Below, piece by piece: positions 1 through 6,289 of a DNA stretch of 9,469 nt. The notes under the pieces were generated by a model. It was not told where the DNA came from and did no database searches. It was given only the letters and a program-made list of their open reading frames with translations. The stretch is from Hyphomicrobiales bacterium (GTDB taxonomy: Bacteria > Pseudomonadota > Alphaproteobacteria > Micropepsales > Micropepsaceae): positions 1-9,469 of the forward strand of contig JAFIHO010000157.1 in NCBI GenBank assembly GCA_017849395.1, read 5' to 3'. The position numbers were made by a program, and so were the translations under genes. The number at the start of each line of letters is the position of its first letter. The stretch's first letter is position 1.

Positions 1-116
1 CCCGAGTCGCGCATGTTCAGCGCATGGGCATGGCCCTGGCTGCCGAAGCCGATGACCGCGACCTTCTTGTTGACGACGAATTTCAGATCGGCATCCCGAT
101 CATAGTACACGCGCAT
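1..116 (-). CDS. ilvC: ketol-acid reductoisomerase, N-terminal part (cut by window edge)
   Basis: Only the first 38 codons plus two bases are in the window. The protein begins MRVYYDRDADLKFVVNKKVA and continues into VIGFGSQGHAHALN. That stretch is the Rossmann NADPH-binding loop (GxGxxG, about residues 23-28) and its conserved SQGHAHALN continuation, which is diagnostic of ketol-acid reductoisomerase. The family carries out the Mg- and NADPH-dependent isomerisation and reduction of acetolactate or acetohydroxybutyrate in the cytoplasm, the second common step to Val, Leu and Ile. It lies downstream of ilvB and ilvN on the same strand, which fits the pathway order. The start at 116 is supported by the family-typical N-terminus and by AAAGGG (125-130) eight bases upstream. 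Confidence 0.95.
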   Translation of the reverse strand, partial: MRVYYDRDADLKFVVNKKVAVIGFGSQGHAHALNMRDS

Positions 117-124
117 TGTTCTGA

Positions 125-130
125 CCCTTT
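125..130 (-). promoter_or_regulatory. ribosome binding site of ilvC
   Basis: AAAGGG on the minus strand, eight bases before the ilvC ATG at 116. It supports independent translation initiation of ilvC rather than coupling alone. Confidence 0.6.
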
Positions 131-132
131 AG

Positions 133-276
133 TTATTTAGTCCACACTGAGTAACCCAACATCACTATCACGGCAGCACCGCATACAGCGACGAAAGCCC
201 ATCCGATAAATTTGCCCCAGCGTTGCCTGACAAGCTGGAAGAGAAATTCCAACAGTCCTGCAACGATGTCCCCCAC
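133..276 (-). CDS. small single-span membrane protein, hypothetical
   Basis: This open frame of 47 codons plus TAA fills nearly the whole gap between ilvN and ilvC. It starts at GTG 276, four bases after the ilvN stop and in the same frame (TGA-ACC-GTG). The predicted product begins MGDIVAGLLEFLFQLVRQRW, an amphipathic stretch. A hydrophobic segment of about 22 residues follows (roughly residues 23-45, including FIGWAFVAVCGAAVIVML), and it ends YSVWTK. One membrane span is likely. A GGAG lies about 12 bases upstream of the GTG, inside the end of ilvN, which is a rather long spacing, so coupling to ilvN termination is possible. I do not recognise a family. It could be a chance frame in a 163-base spacer, but the coherent helix-plus-membrane-span design and the fit to the gap favour a real gene. 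Any link to branched-chain amino acid synthesis is only positional. Confidence 0.5.
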   Translation of the reverse strand: MGDIVAGLLEFLFQLVRQRWGKFIGWAFVAVCGAAVIVMLGYSVWTK

Positions 277-279
277 GGT

Positions 280-807
280 TCACATCTGCTCCGGGCCGCG
301 CGAAATCGCGGCGACGCCGGTGCGCGACACTTCCACCAGGCCCAGCGGGCGCATCAACTCGATGAAGCTGTCGATCTTGGACGGCGCGCCGGTGATTTCG
401 AACACGAAGCTGGTATGGGTCGTGTCCACCGGGCGGGCGCGGAACGCATCGGCCATGCGCAGCGCTTCCACCCGCTTCTCGCCGGTGCCCGCCACCTTGA
501 TCAGCGCCATCTCGCGCTCGATGCCGCCCTTCTGGCTGGTCCAGTTGGTGACCTTGTGCACCGGCACCAGGCGGCGGAGCTGCGCCTCGATCTGCTCGAT
601 CACCGCGGGGGTGCCGCTGGTGACGATGCTGATGCGGCTGGTGCGCGCCATCGCATCGACCTCGGCCACCGTCAGGCTTTCGATGTTGTAGCCGCGCCCG
701 GAGAACAGGCCGACCACGCGCGCCAGAACGCCCGCCTCGTTATCGACCAGCACCGTCAGCGTGTGGCGCTCGACCACATCGCTCTGTTTCACTTTGGTAT
801 CGTGCAT
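280..807 (-). CDS. ilvN: acetolactate synthase small (regulatory) subunit
   Basis: A 175-residue protein, normal for the family (160-190). Residues about 14-90 form an ACT domain (HTLTVLVDNEAGVLARVVGLF, then RGYNIESLTV), which in this family binds the feedback inhibitor valine and activates the catalytic subunit. Residues about 95-170 form the C-terminal domain, including a GGIEREMALIKV stretch and ending at SRGPEQM. The ATG at 807 was chosen because it sits one base after the ilvB stop (TGA-C-ATG), which suggests translational coupling. The frame stays open to 852, but that extension lies inside the ilvB coding region and does not look like family sequence. It pairs with IlvB in the cytoplasmic holoenzyme. 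The symbol ilvH would be equally acceptable. Confidence 0.95.
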   Translation of the reverse strand: MHDTKVKQSDVVERHTLTVLVDNEAGVLARVVGLFSGRGYNIESLTVAEVDAMARTSRISIVTSGTPAVIEQIEAQLRRLVPVHKVTNWTSQKGGIEREMALIKVAGTGEKRVEALRMADAFRARPVDTTHTSFVFEITGAPSKIDSFIELMRPLGLVEVSRTGVAAISRGPEQM

Positions 808-808
808 G

Positions 809-2596
809 TCAGACCAGCATCTTTCCGGCCTCGGTGATCGCGGGGCCGTCATCGATGGCGGCCAGGATCATCTCGTTATGCGCAGCGCCCGAGGGGATCA
901 TGGGGAAGCAGTTTTCGGCCGGATCGACGCGCACATCGAACAGCACCGGCTTTTTCACGTTGATCATCTCGCGGATGCCGGCATCGAGTTCCGATGGCTT
1001 GGTGGCGCGCAGGCCGACACAGCCATAGGCTTCGGCCAGCTTCACGAAATCGGGCAGCGCCTCGGAATAGGAGTGCGAATAGCGCCCGCCATGCAGCAAT
1101 TCCTGCCACTGGCGCACCATGCCCATATATTCGTTGTTCAGGATGAAGATCTTGATCGGCAGGTCGTACTGAATCGCGGTGGACATTTCCTGCATCGTCA
1201 TCTGCACCGATGCCTCGCCGCCGATGTCGATCACCAGCGCGTCGGGATGCGCCATCTGCACGCCCACCGCCGCGGGCAGGCCATAGCCCATCGTGCCCAG
1301 ACCGCCGCTGGTCATCCAGCGGTTCGGCTGTTCGAACTTGAAGCGCTGCGCCGCCCACATCTGGTGCTGGCCGACTTCGGTCGTGACATAGACGTCGCGG
1401 TCCCTGGTCAGTTCATACAGCCGGTCGATGGCGTATTGCGGCTTGATGATGGTGTCGGAATTCCTGAACGCCAGGCTGTTCTTGGCCCGCCATGTGTCGA
1501 TCTGTTGCCACCACGCCGTCAGCGCCGGTTTGTCGGCCTTCAGCTTGCGCGACTTCCAGATGCGGATCATCTCGCGCAGCGCCTTGGTCGCGTCGGCGAC
1601 GATCGGCAGGTCGGCTCGAACGATCTTGTTGATCTGCGAAGCGTCGATATCCAGGTGGATTTTCTTCGATCCCGGCGAGAAGGCGCTGATGCGGCCGGTG
1701 CAGCGGTCGTCGAACCGCGCGCCGAGGCAGATCATCAGGTCGCAGTCATGCATCGCATTGTTGGCTTCGTAGGTACCATGCATGCCCAGCATTCCCAGCC
1801 ATTCCGGCCGCGAGGCGGGGAATGCGCCCAGCCCCATCAGGGTGGAGGTGATGGGAAAGCCGGTCAGGTCCACCAGTTCGCGCAGGAGCTTCGATGCTTC
1901 CGGCCCGGAATTGATGATGCCGCCGCCGGTATAGAAAACGGGGCGCTTGGCCGCCGCCATCATCTCCACCGCGCGGGTGATGGCGTTCAGGTCGGGATCG
2001 GTCCTGGGGCGATAGGTGCGGTGATGCACCGAACCAGGGCCAATGTAATTGCCCTTCTGGAACTGCACGTCTTTCGGGATATCGACCACCACGGGGCCGG
2101 GGCGGCCGGTGGTGGCGATCTGGAACGCTTCGTGAAGCACCCGCGACAGGTCGTTCACATCCTTCACCAGCCAGTTGTTCTTGGTGCAGGGGCGCGTGAT
2201 GCCGACCGTGTCGCATTCCTGGAACGCGTCGGTGCCGATCAGGTGTGTCGGCACCTGGCCGGTCAGCACCACCAGCGGAATGGAATCCATCAGCGCGTCG
2301 GTCAGGCCGGTGACGGCGTTCGTCGCGCCGGGACCGGAGGTCACCAGCACCACGCCGGGCTTGCCGGTGGAGCGGGCATAACCTTCCGCCGCATGGGCCG
2401 CGCCCTGTTCGTGGCGCACCAGCACATGGATGATGCCTTCCGCCGCGAACAGCGCGTCATAGATGGGAAGCACCGCGCCGCCCGGATAGCCGAAGATGTG
2501 GGTGACGCCCTGATCCTTCAGGGCGCGGATCACCATCTGGGCGCCGGTCATGGTCTCGGCGGCGGTTTCGGCGATTGTGGTCGTGTCCTTGTCCAT
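809..2596 (-). CDS. ilvB: acetolactate synthase large (catalytic) subunit, ThDP-dependent
   Basis: A 595-residue protein that condenses two pyruvates, or pyruvate and 2-oxobutyrate, in the first common step of branched-chain amino acid synthesis. The N-terminal ThDP Pyr domain (about 15-180) has FGYPGGAVLPIYDAL and the catalytic glutamate E63 in RHEQGAAHAAEGYA. The central FAD-binding/TPP-M domain (about 200-340) contains MLGMHGTYEANNAM and LGARFDDR. The C-terminal PP domain (about 385-560) has the ThDP/Mg motif running from GGEAS (459-463) to NNEYMG. The usual Asp of the GD motif is Glu here, a conservative change I believe occurs in other alphaproteobacterial enzymes. The frame is open upstream to 2677, but that part crosses the attenuator hairpin. 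ATG 2596 is preferred because GAGAGA (2603-2608) lies six bases before it. First structural gene after the attenuator; coupled to ilvN. Confidence 0.96.
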   Translation of the reverse strand: MDKDTTTIAETAAETMTGAQMVIRALKDQGVTHIFGYPGGAVLPIYDALFAAEGIIHVLVRHEQGAAHAAEGYARSTGKPGVVLVTSGPGATNAVTGLTDALMDSIPLVVLTGQVPTHLIGTDAFQECDTVGITRPCTKNNWLVKDVNDLSRVLHEAFQIATTGRPGPVVVDIPKDVQFQKGNYIGPGSVHHRTYRPRTDPDLNAITRAVEMMAAAKRPVFYTGGGIINSGPEASKLLRELVDLTGFPITSTLMGLGAFPASRPEWLGMLGMHGTYEANNAMHDCDLMICLGARFDDRCTGRISAFSPGSKKIHLDIDASQINKIVRADLPIVADATKALREMIRIWKSRKLKADKPALTAWWQQIDTWRAKNSLAFRNSDTIIKPQYAIDRLYELTRDRDVYVTTEVGQHQMWAAQRFKFEQPNRWMTSGGLGTMGYGLPAAVGVQMAHPDALVIDIGGEASVQMTMQEMSTAIQYDLPIKIFILNNEYMGMVRQWQELLHGGRYSHSYSEALPDFVKLAEAYGCVGLRATKPSELDAGIREMINVKKPVLFDVRVDPAENCFPMIPSGAAHNEMILAAIDDGPAITEAGKMLV

Positions 2597-2640
2597 TGGG
2601 CGTCTCTCAAACCAAGCGAAGCGTCGAAATACAAGCAGGG

Positions 2641-2670
2641 GGCAAAGATAAAGGGGCGTTTCCGCCCCTT
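2641..2670 (-). terminator. attenuator-type intrinsic terminator before ilvB
   Basis: A perfect inverted repeat at 2651-2670 reads on the minus strand as AAGGGGCG, loop GAAA (a GNRA tetraloop), CGCCCCTT. It is followed directly by TATCTTT (2644-2650), giving a U-rich though interrupted tail. It stands about 45 bases before the ilvB start and downstream of the leader peptide, where an attenuator terminator belongs. It could alternatively be the simple terminator of miaA, which ends 125 bases upstream. The leader peptide makes attenuation the better reading. Confidence 0.65.
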
Positions 2671-2714
2671 GGATCACGCGCCGCCATCGGGATACCGGGG
2701 TTCATCCCCGATCC
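2671..2714 (-). promoter_or_regulatory. alternative-pairing region of the ilvB attenuator
   Basis: Several mutually exclusive helices are visible on the minus strand. Segment ATCGGGGAT (2712-2704) can pair with ATCCCGAT (2693-2686) with one bulge. CGGGG (2710-2706) can pair instead with CCCCG (2700-2696). GGATC (2714-2710) can pair with GATCC (2675-2671). The leader stop codon lies within the first helix, so ribosome position would decide which forms. A strong antiterminator that opens the terminator stem is not obvious by eye: only CCCC (2700-2697) against GGGG of the terminator. The exact switching pairs therefore remain unresolved. Confidence 0.45.
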
Positions 2715-2752
2715 GCTGGCGGCCCGATAACAACTACATGCATCAACGTCAT
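2702..2752 (-). CDS. ilv operon leader peptide
   Basis: A 16-codon frame, MTLMHVVVIGPPADRG plus TGA, between miaA and ilvB. It carries one Leu codon, three consecutive Val codons and an Ile codon (TTG ATG CAT GTA GTT GTT ATC), the set expected of a leader that senses charged tRNAs of the branched-chain amino acids. It ends at the start of the alternative-pairing region, and the terminator hairpin follows about 30 bases later. When Val or Ile tRNA is uncharged, a ribosome stalled at these codons would be expected to favour read-through into ilvB. AGG lies about nine bases upstream of the ATG. Leader-peptide attenuation of ilv operons is established in proteobacteria. That this frame is translated is inferred. 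Confidence 0.7.
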   Translation of the reverse strand: MTLMHVVVIGPPADRG

Positions 2753-2794
2753 GGCGCGGAACCTATGCCCATGTTGCGGTGCCGTCAAGCATTT

Positions 2795-3706
2795 TCATGC
2801 GTTAAGGCCCCTATATATTGTAATTATATTGCTTTCAAATGGATTAAACCAGACAGAATCTGACATTCTGTGCCGAAACCAGGTCATTTGGCGCTTGGCG
2901 AACTGGCGGGTCAGGGTGACGGCTTCGGCGATTGCGGCCGCTTTTTCGGCCTTTCCCGCGGCCAGGGCCTGAAGCTGGCGCAGGCCCAACAGCCGCGCGG
3001 CAGGCAGGGCTGGGTTGAGCCCAGCGAGGGCCTGGGCTTCGGCCAGGCCGCCATTTTCCGCCATCGCCTCGAACCGCGCCGCGATCAGGGCGCGCAGGGT
3101 TTCGCGCGGCGGGTCGAGCACGAAGCGCGCCACGGTCAGGCCTTTCAGCACCGGATCGGCGGGCGCGCGTTGCCATTCGAGCAGCGGGCGGCCGGTGGCT
3201 TCGAACACTTCCCAGGCGCGCAGCACCCGCTGGGGATCGGTCGGGCGCAGGCCTGCCGCTGTCGCCGGATCGCGCGCGGCCAGGCGCGCATGTAGCTGCT
3301 CGACGCCGATTTCAGCCAGCAGCGCGCGCGCGTCTTCGCGGATTTGCGGCGGCGTGGCGGGAATTTCCGCGAGGCCTTCCGTCAGCGCGGAGAAATACAG
3401 GCCGGTGCCGCCGGTGAACATTGGCGTCTTGCCCATCGCGCGCGCCTGTTTGAGTGCGGACGCTGCGTCTTCGGCATAACGGCCCACGGAATAAACTTCG
3501 GCCGCGCCGACGTGGCCGTACAGAAGATGCGGAACGCGCGCCTGCGCTTCCGCAGAAGGCTGCGCGGTCAGGATCGGCGCTTCGCGATAGACCTGCATGG
3601 AATCGGCGTTGATGATGACGCCGCCGATCTGTTCGGCCAGCGCCAGCGCCGCGGCCGACTTGCCGCTGGCGGTGGGGCCTGCAATAAGCACGGCGTCAAA
3701 CTTCAT
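2795..3706 (-). CDS. miaA: tRNA dimethylallyltransferase
   Basis: A 303-residue protein, usual length for the family. It transfers a dimethylallyl group from DMAPP to N6 of adenosine 37 in tRNAs that read UNN codons. Visible motifs are the P-loop GPTASGKS (10-17), the tRNA/substrate segment NADSMQVYR (33-41) with the general-base Asp in DSMQVY, the GGTGLYFSAL loop (99-108), PTDPQRVLRAWEV (155-167) with the conserved RA.EV helix, and the C-terminal TRQFAKRQMTWFR (266-278). ATG 3706 was chosen because MKFDAVLIAGPTASGKS is the normal family start. The frame stays open to 4129, but that part is antisense to serB. No clear Shine-Dalgarno precedes the start. It diverges from serB with about ten bases between starts, and its last codons contain the candidate ilvB promoter. 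Confidence 0.95.
   Translation of the reverse strand: MKFDAVLIAGPTASGKSAAALALAEQIGGVIINADSMQVYREAPILTAQPSAEAQARVPHLLYGHVGAAEVYSVGRYAEDAASALKQARAMGKTPMFTGGTGLYFSALTEGLAEIPATPPQIREDARALLAEIGVEQLHARLAARDPATAAGLRPTDPQRVLRAWEVFEATGRPLLEWQRAPADPVLKGLTVARFVLDPPRETLRALIAARFEAMAENGGLAEAQALAGLNPALPAARLLGLRQLQALAAGKAEKAAAIAEAVTLTRQFAKRQMTWFRHRMSDSVWFNPFESNIITIYRGLNA
2810..2838 (-). promoter_or_regulatory. candidate sigma70-type promoter of the ilvB leader
   Basis: On the minus strand TTGAAA (2838-2833) is followed after 17 bases by TATAGG (2815-2810), or after 15 bases by TATATA (2817-2812), in an unusually AT-rich patch. It lies inside the last codons of miaA and would start transcription near 2803, about 50 bases before the leader peptide. 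ilvB could also be read from the miaA transcript. Confidence 0.45.
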
Positions 3707-3716
3707 GCAGTCACAG

Positions 3717-4583
3717 ATGACATACAATTCCCCGTTTGTCCTGAATGTCATCGGCAAGGGCGCGGAGCCGGGAATGTTTTCCGGCCTGGGCGCGGGCGAC
3801 GCGAAAATCCTCTCGCCCGGCCATGCCTTCGACCTGCCGGTGACAGGCATCGCGGCGCTGGTTGCGGCGCGCGATATCGCGGGCGATGCGCCGCTGGACA
3901 TCAATCTTGTCGCCACCGCCAGGCGCCGCAAGAAGCTGCTGGTCGCCGATATGGATTCGACCATCATCAATGTCGAATGCCTGGACGAACTGGCGGACAT
4001 GGCGGGACTGAAGCCGCAGATCGCCGCCATCACCGAACGCGCCATGCGCGGCGAGCTGGAATTCGAATCCGCGCTGCGCGAGCGGGTGGGCATGTTGAAG
4101 GGCCTGCCGCTATCGGCGCTGGAGCGCACCTATGCCGAGCGGGTGCGGCTCAATCCCGGCGCGAAAAGCCTGCTGGCGACCATGCGCGCGAACGGCGCGC
4201 ACACCATGCTGGTGTCGGGCGGGTTTGGCTTTTTCACGCAACGCGTGGCGGAGGCCGCCGGCTTTCATGTCGAACGCGGCAATGTGCTGCTGGATGATGG
4301 CGCGCATTTGACGGGGCATGTGGGAGAGCCGATCCTGGGCCGCGAAGCAAAGCTCCAGGCGCTGGAACAGGCGGCGACCGATCTGAAGCTGGATTTCGCG
4401 GAGACGCTGGCGGTGGGTGACGGCGCGAATGATCTCGCCATGATCCAGAAGGCGGGCATGGGTGTCGCCTATCACGCCAAGCCGGTGGTTGCGGAAGCGG
4501 CAGGCGCGGCGGTCAATCATAATGATTTGACGGCGCTGTTGTATCTGCAGGGCTATAGCGACAGCGAGATTGTGCGGGCGTAG
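3717..4583 (+). CDS. serB: phosphoserine phosphatase, HAD family
   Basis: A 288-residue protein that dephosphorylates O-phosphoserine to serine, the last step of the phosphorylated pathway. After an N-terminal domain of about 70 residues, the HAD core shows motif I as VADMDSTIINVE with nucleophile D78 and acid/base D80, motif II at MLVSGGFGFF (S167), the motif III lysine K212 in GREAKLQAL, and motif IV GDGANDLAMI (234-243) with the Mg-binding aspartates. ATG 3717 (MTYNSPFVLN) is my choice. An in-frame ATG at 3705 would add four residues and share bases with the miaA start codon. Neither has a good Shine-Dalgarno. Its promoter must lie inside miaA. It ends facing the Do-type protease across a 133-base spacer. 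Confidence 0.95.
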   Translation: MTYNSPFVLNVIGKGAEPGMFSGLGAGDAKILSPGHAFDLPVTGIAALVAARDIAGDAPLDINLVATARRRKKLLVADMDSTIINVECLDELADMAGLKPQIAAITERAMRGELEFESALRERVGMLKGLPLSALERTYAERVRLNPGAKSLLATMRANGAHTMLVSGGFGFFTQRVAEAAGFHVERGNVLLDDGAHLTGHVGEPILGREAKLQALEQAATDLKLDFAETLAVGDGANDLAMIQKAGMGVAYHAKPVVAEAAGAAVNHNDLTALLYLQGYSDSEIVRA

Positions 4584-4683
4584 GTTTTCTGCCTAGCGTC
4601 GAATGTGATGGCCCGTTCCTACGCTGTCGTTAAGAACTGACCGGCAACGCGAAATTCTCGACGTTTTGTGACTGTGGCCCTGG

Positions 4684-4706
4684 ATGGCCCACGTAAAGTG
4701 GGCCAT
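4684..4706. terminator. inverted repeat between convergent serB and degP-like genes
   Basis: ATGGCCCAC (4684-4692), loop GTAAA, GTGGGCCAT (4698-4706): a perfect nine-base stem in the spacer between two converging genes. It would fold in transcripts from either strand, and it lies eleven bases after the stop of the minus-strand protease gene. No T-run follows on either side, so it is not a classical intrinsic terminator. A transcript-end stabiliser or a protein site is possible. The preceding 100 bases (4584-4683) show nothing I can identify. Confidence 0.5.
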
Positions 4707-4716
4707 GACAGTTGGG

Positions 4717-6126
4717 CTAATTCAACGACAGACCCACATACTGCAAATCGCCGCGCCGGTTCACCAGCAGCAGCTCGGTCTTGCGGCCCGCCTTGGCGTC
4801 GGCTTCCAGCTTCTTGATTACGTCTTCGGGCGAGGAGACTTTCTGGTTCTGCACTTCCACGATCACGTCGCCTTCGCGGAGGTTCTTCTCACCCGCCGGG
4901 CTGCCCGGCTCGACATTCACCACCAGCGCGCCCTGCACATTGCCGCCGATCTTGTATTTGCCGCGCGATGCGCCATCCAGCATTCCCAGCGTCATGCCCA
5001 GCCGCGTCAGCAAGGGCTGGTTCTTGGGCGTGGGCGCGGCCTTGACCGGCTTGTCGGGCGTTTCCTCGGCCAGTCGCGCCACGGCGATCCGCATGGTGGA
5101 TTTGCGGCTGCGGCGCAGCACATCGATATTCACCGTTTTGCCAATCGGCGTGTCGGCCACGATGCGCGGCAGGGCGCGGTCGTCCGCCACCGGCTTGCCG
5201 TCAAAGCCCACGATCAGGTCGCCATTCTGCAGGCCGGCCTTGGCCGCAGGTCCGCCCGGCGTCACGCCCGCCACCAGCGCACCCTGGGTGTTGGGCAGGC
5301 CCAGCCCGTCCGCGATTTCCGCCGTCACCTGCTGGATGCGCACGCCGATCCAGCCGCGCCGCGCGGTGCCGAACTGGCGCAGTTGCCCCACCACCTGCCG
5401 CGCCAGATTGGCGGGAATGGCGAAGCCGATGCCGACACTGCCGCCCGAAGGCGAGAAGATCGCCGAATTCACGCCGATCACATTGCCGTCCATGTCGAAC
5501 AACGGTCCGCCCGAATTGCCCCGGTTGATCGGCGCGTCGGTCTGGATGAAATCGTCATAGGGACCGGCATTGATATTGCGGTTTCGCGCCGACACGATGC
5601 CCGCCGTCACGGTGGAGCCGATGCCGAACGGATCGCCGATGGCGATCACCCAGTCACCGATGCGGGTCTTGTCGCTGTCGCCGAATTTGGTGGCAGGCAG
5701 CGGCTTGGCGAATGTTACCTTGAGCAACGCCAGATCGGTCTTGGTATCGCGGCCGACCAGTTTGGCCGGCATACTGGTGCCGTCATTCAGGGTGACGCTG
5801 ATCTGTTCGGCATTCTCGATCACGTGATTGTTGGTGACGATATAGCCGGTGGGATCGATGATGAATCCCGAGCCCAGCGACGTCACATGGCGCGGCCGGT
5901 CGGATTTGGGGCCGAGGAAATTCTTGAACAAATCCTCCAGCGGCGAGCCCGGTTCGACCTTGGGCAGTTGCGCCTGGGGCGAGGCTTTCAGCGTCTGGCT
6001 GGTGGAGATGTTCACAACCGAGGGCAGCAGCCGGTTCGCCAGGTCCGCGAAGGAATCGGGCGCGGGCCGCGCAAAGGCGGGTGCGGCCAGCAGGATCAAG
6101 GCAAACACGAGCGGGGACAGACGCAT
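4717..6126 (-). CDS. periplasmic Do/DegP-type serine endoprotease with two PDZ domains
   Basis: A 469-residue member of the HtrA/DegP/DegQ family, which cuts or chaperones misfolded envelope proteins. A Sec signal peptide MRLSPLVFALILLAAPAFA is followed by a likely cut before RPAPD. The trypsin-like domain (about 30-245) has the complete triad: H101 in VTNNHVIEN, D131 in TKTDLALLKV and S205 in INRGNSGGPLFD. PDZ1 spans about 258-350 (GWIGVRIQQV to the VTPGGPAAKAGLQNGDLI ligand loop region). PDZ2 spans about 372-465 (VEPGSPAGEKNLREGDVIVEV). The start at 6126 was chosen from the signal peptide and from AAGG eight bases upstream. The frame is open to 6192, but the extension has no export signal. 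It may be called degP, degQ or mucD; I cannot decide which. It diverges from mrp and converges on serB. Confidence 0.93.
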   Translation of the reverse strand: MRLSPLVFALILLAAPAFARPAPDSFADLANRLLPSVVNISTSQTLKASPQAQLPKVEPGSPLEDLFKNFLGPKSDRPRHVTSLGSGFIIDPTGYIVTNNHVIENAEQISVTLNDGTSMPAKLVGRDTKTDLALLKVTFAKPLPATKFGDSDKTRIGDWVIAIGDPFGIGSTVTAGIVSARNRNINAGPYDDFIQTDAPINRGNSGGPLFDMDGNVIGVNSAIFSPSGGSVGIGFAIPANLARQVVGQLRQFGTARRGWIGVRIQQVTAEIADGLGLPNTQGALVAGVTPGGPAAKAGLQNGDLIVGFDGKPVADDRALPRIVADTPIGKTVNIDVLRRSRKSTMRIAVARLAEETPDKPVKAAPTPKNQPLLTRLGMTLGMLDGASRGKYKIGGNVQGALVVNVEPGSPAGEKNLREGDVIVEVQNQKVSSPEDVIKKLEADAKAGRKTELLLVNRRGDLQYVGLSLN

Positions 6127-6134
6127 CCGGCAAA

Positions 6135-6138
6135 CCTT
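6135..6138 (-). promoter_or_regulatory. ribosome binding site of the Do-type protease gene
   Basis: AAGG on the minus strand, eight bases before ATG 6126. It favours the start with the signal peptide over the longer frame. Confidence 0.5.
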
Positions 6139-6164
6139 AGCGCAACGGGGCGGGGAATCGCAGC

Positions 6165-6192
6165 ATTTTAGGCCGGAAGTGTGGCGGGGCAA
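6165..6192 (-). promoter_or_regulatory. candidate promoter of the Do-type protease gene
   Basis: On the minus strand TTGCCC (6192-6187), 16 bases, TAAAAT (6170-6165). It would give a 5' leader of about 30 bases before the ATG at 6126. Heat-shock or extracytoplasmic sigma control is common for this family, but I see no clear match to such a consensus. Confidence 0.4.
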
Positions 6193-6237
6193 AGCAGTCT
6201 CACGCCGCCCGCGATGTTGTTAAGCTCCCGTGCCGCC

Positions 6238-6266
6238 TTGGTTTTGGGGCGCGCATTGGCTATATG
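6238..6266 (+). promoter_or_regulatory. candidate sigma70-type promoter of mrp
   Basis: TTGGTT (6238-6243), 17-base spacer, TATATG (6261-6266). Transcription would begin near 6273, leaving a short leader that contains AGGA (6281-6284) five bases before the mrp ATG. Spacing is ideal and both hexamers are fair matches. Confidence 0.5.
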
Positions 6267-6289
6267 GGCGGCCCGCAGACAGGAACCCC

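Noticed and set aside
808..852. Longer ilvN start inside ilvB
   Set aside because: It would overlap the ilvB C-terminus. The ATG one base after the ilvB stop gives the usual family length.
2756..2801. Other tiny frames before the ilv leader peptide (MKMLDGTATWA, MGIGSAP)
   Set aside because: They lack branched-chain codon runs. The frame at 2752-2702 has both the codon run and the right position relative to the hairpins.
761..2863. 700-codon open frame on the plus strand
   Set aside because: It is antisense to ilvB, rich in His, Arg and Gly as expected for a shadow frame in high-GC DNA, and has no recognisable domain. ilvB on the other strand is unmistakable.
3707..4129. N-terminal extension of miaA
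   Set aside because: This part is antisense to serB, is low-complexity Ser/Ala/Met-rich, and MiaA proteins start just before the P-loop as at 3706.
4684..6171. 495-codon open frame on the plus strand
   Set aside because: Antisense shadow of the Do-type protease gene, whose signal peptide, triad and PDZ domains are clear.
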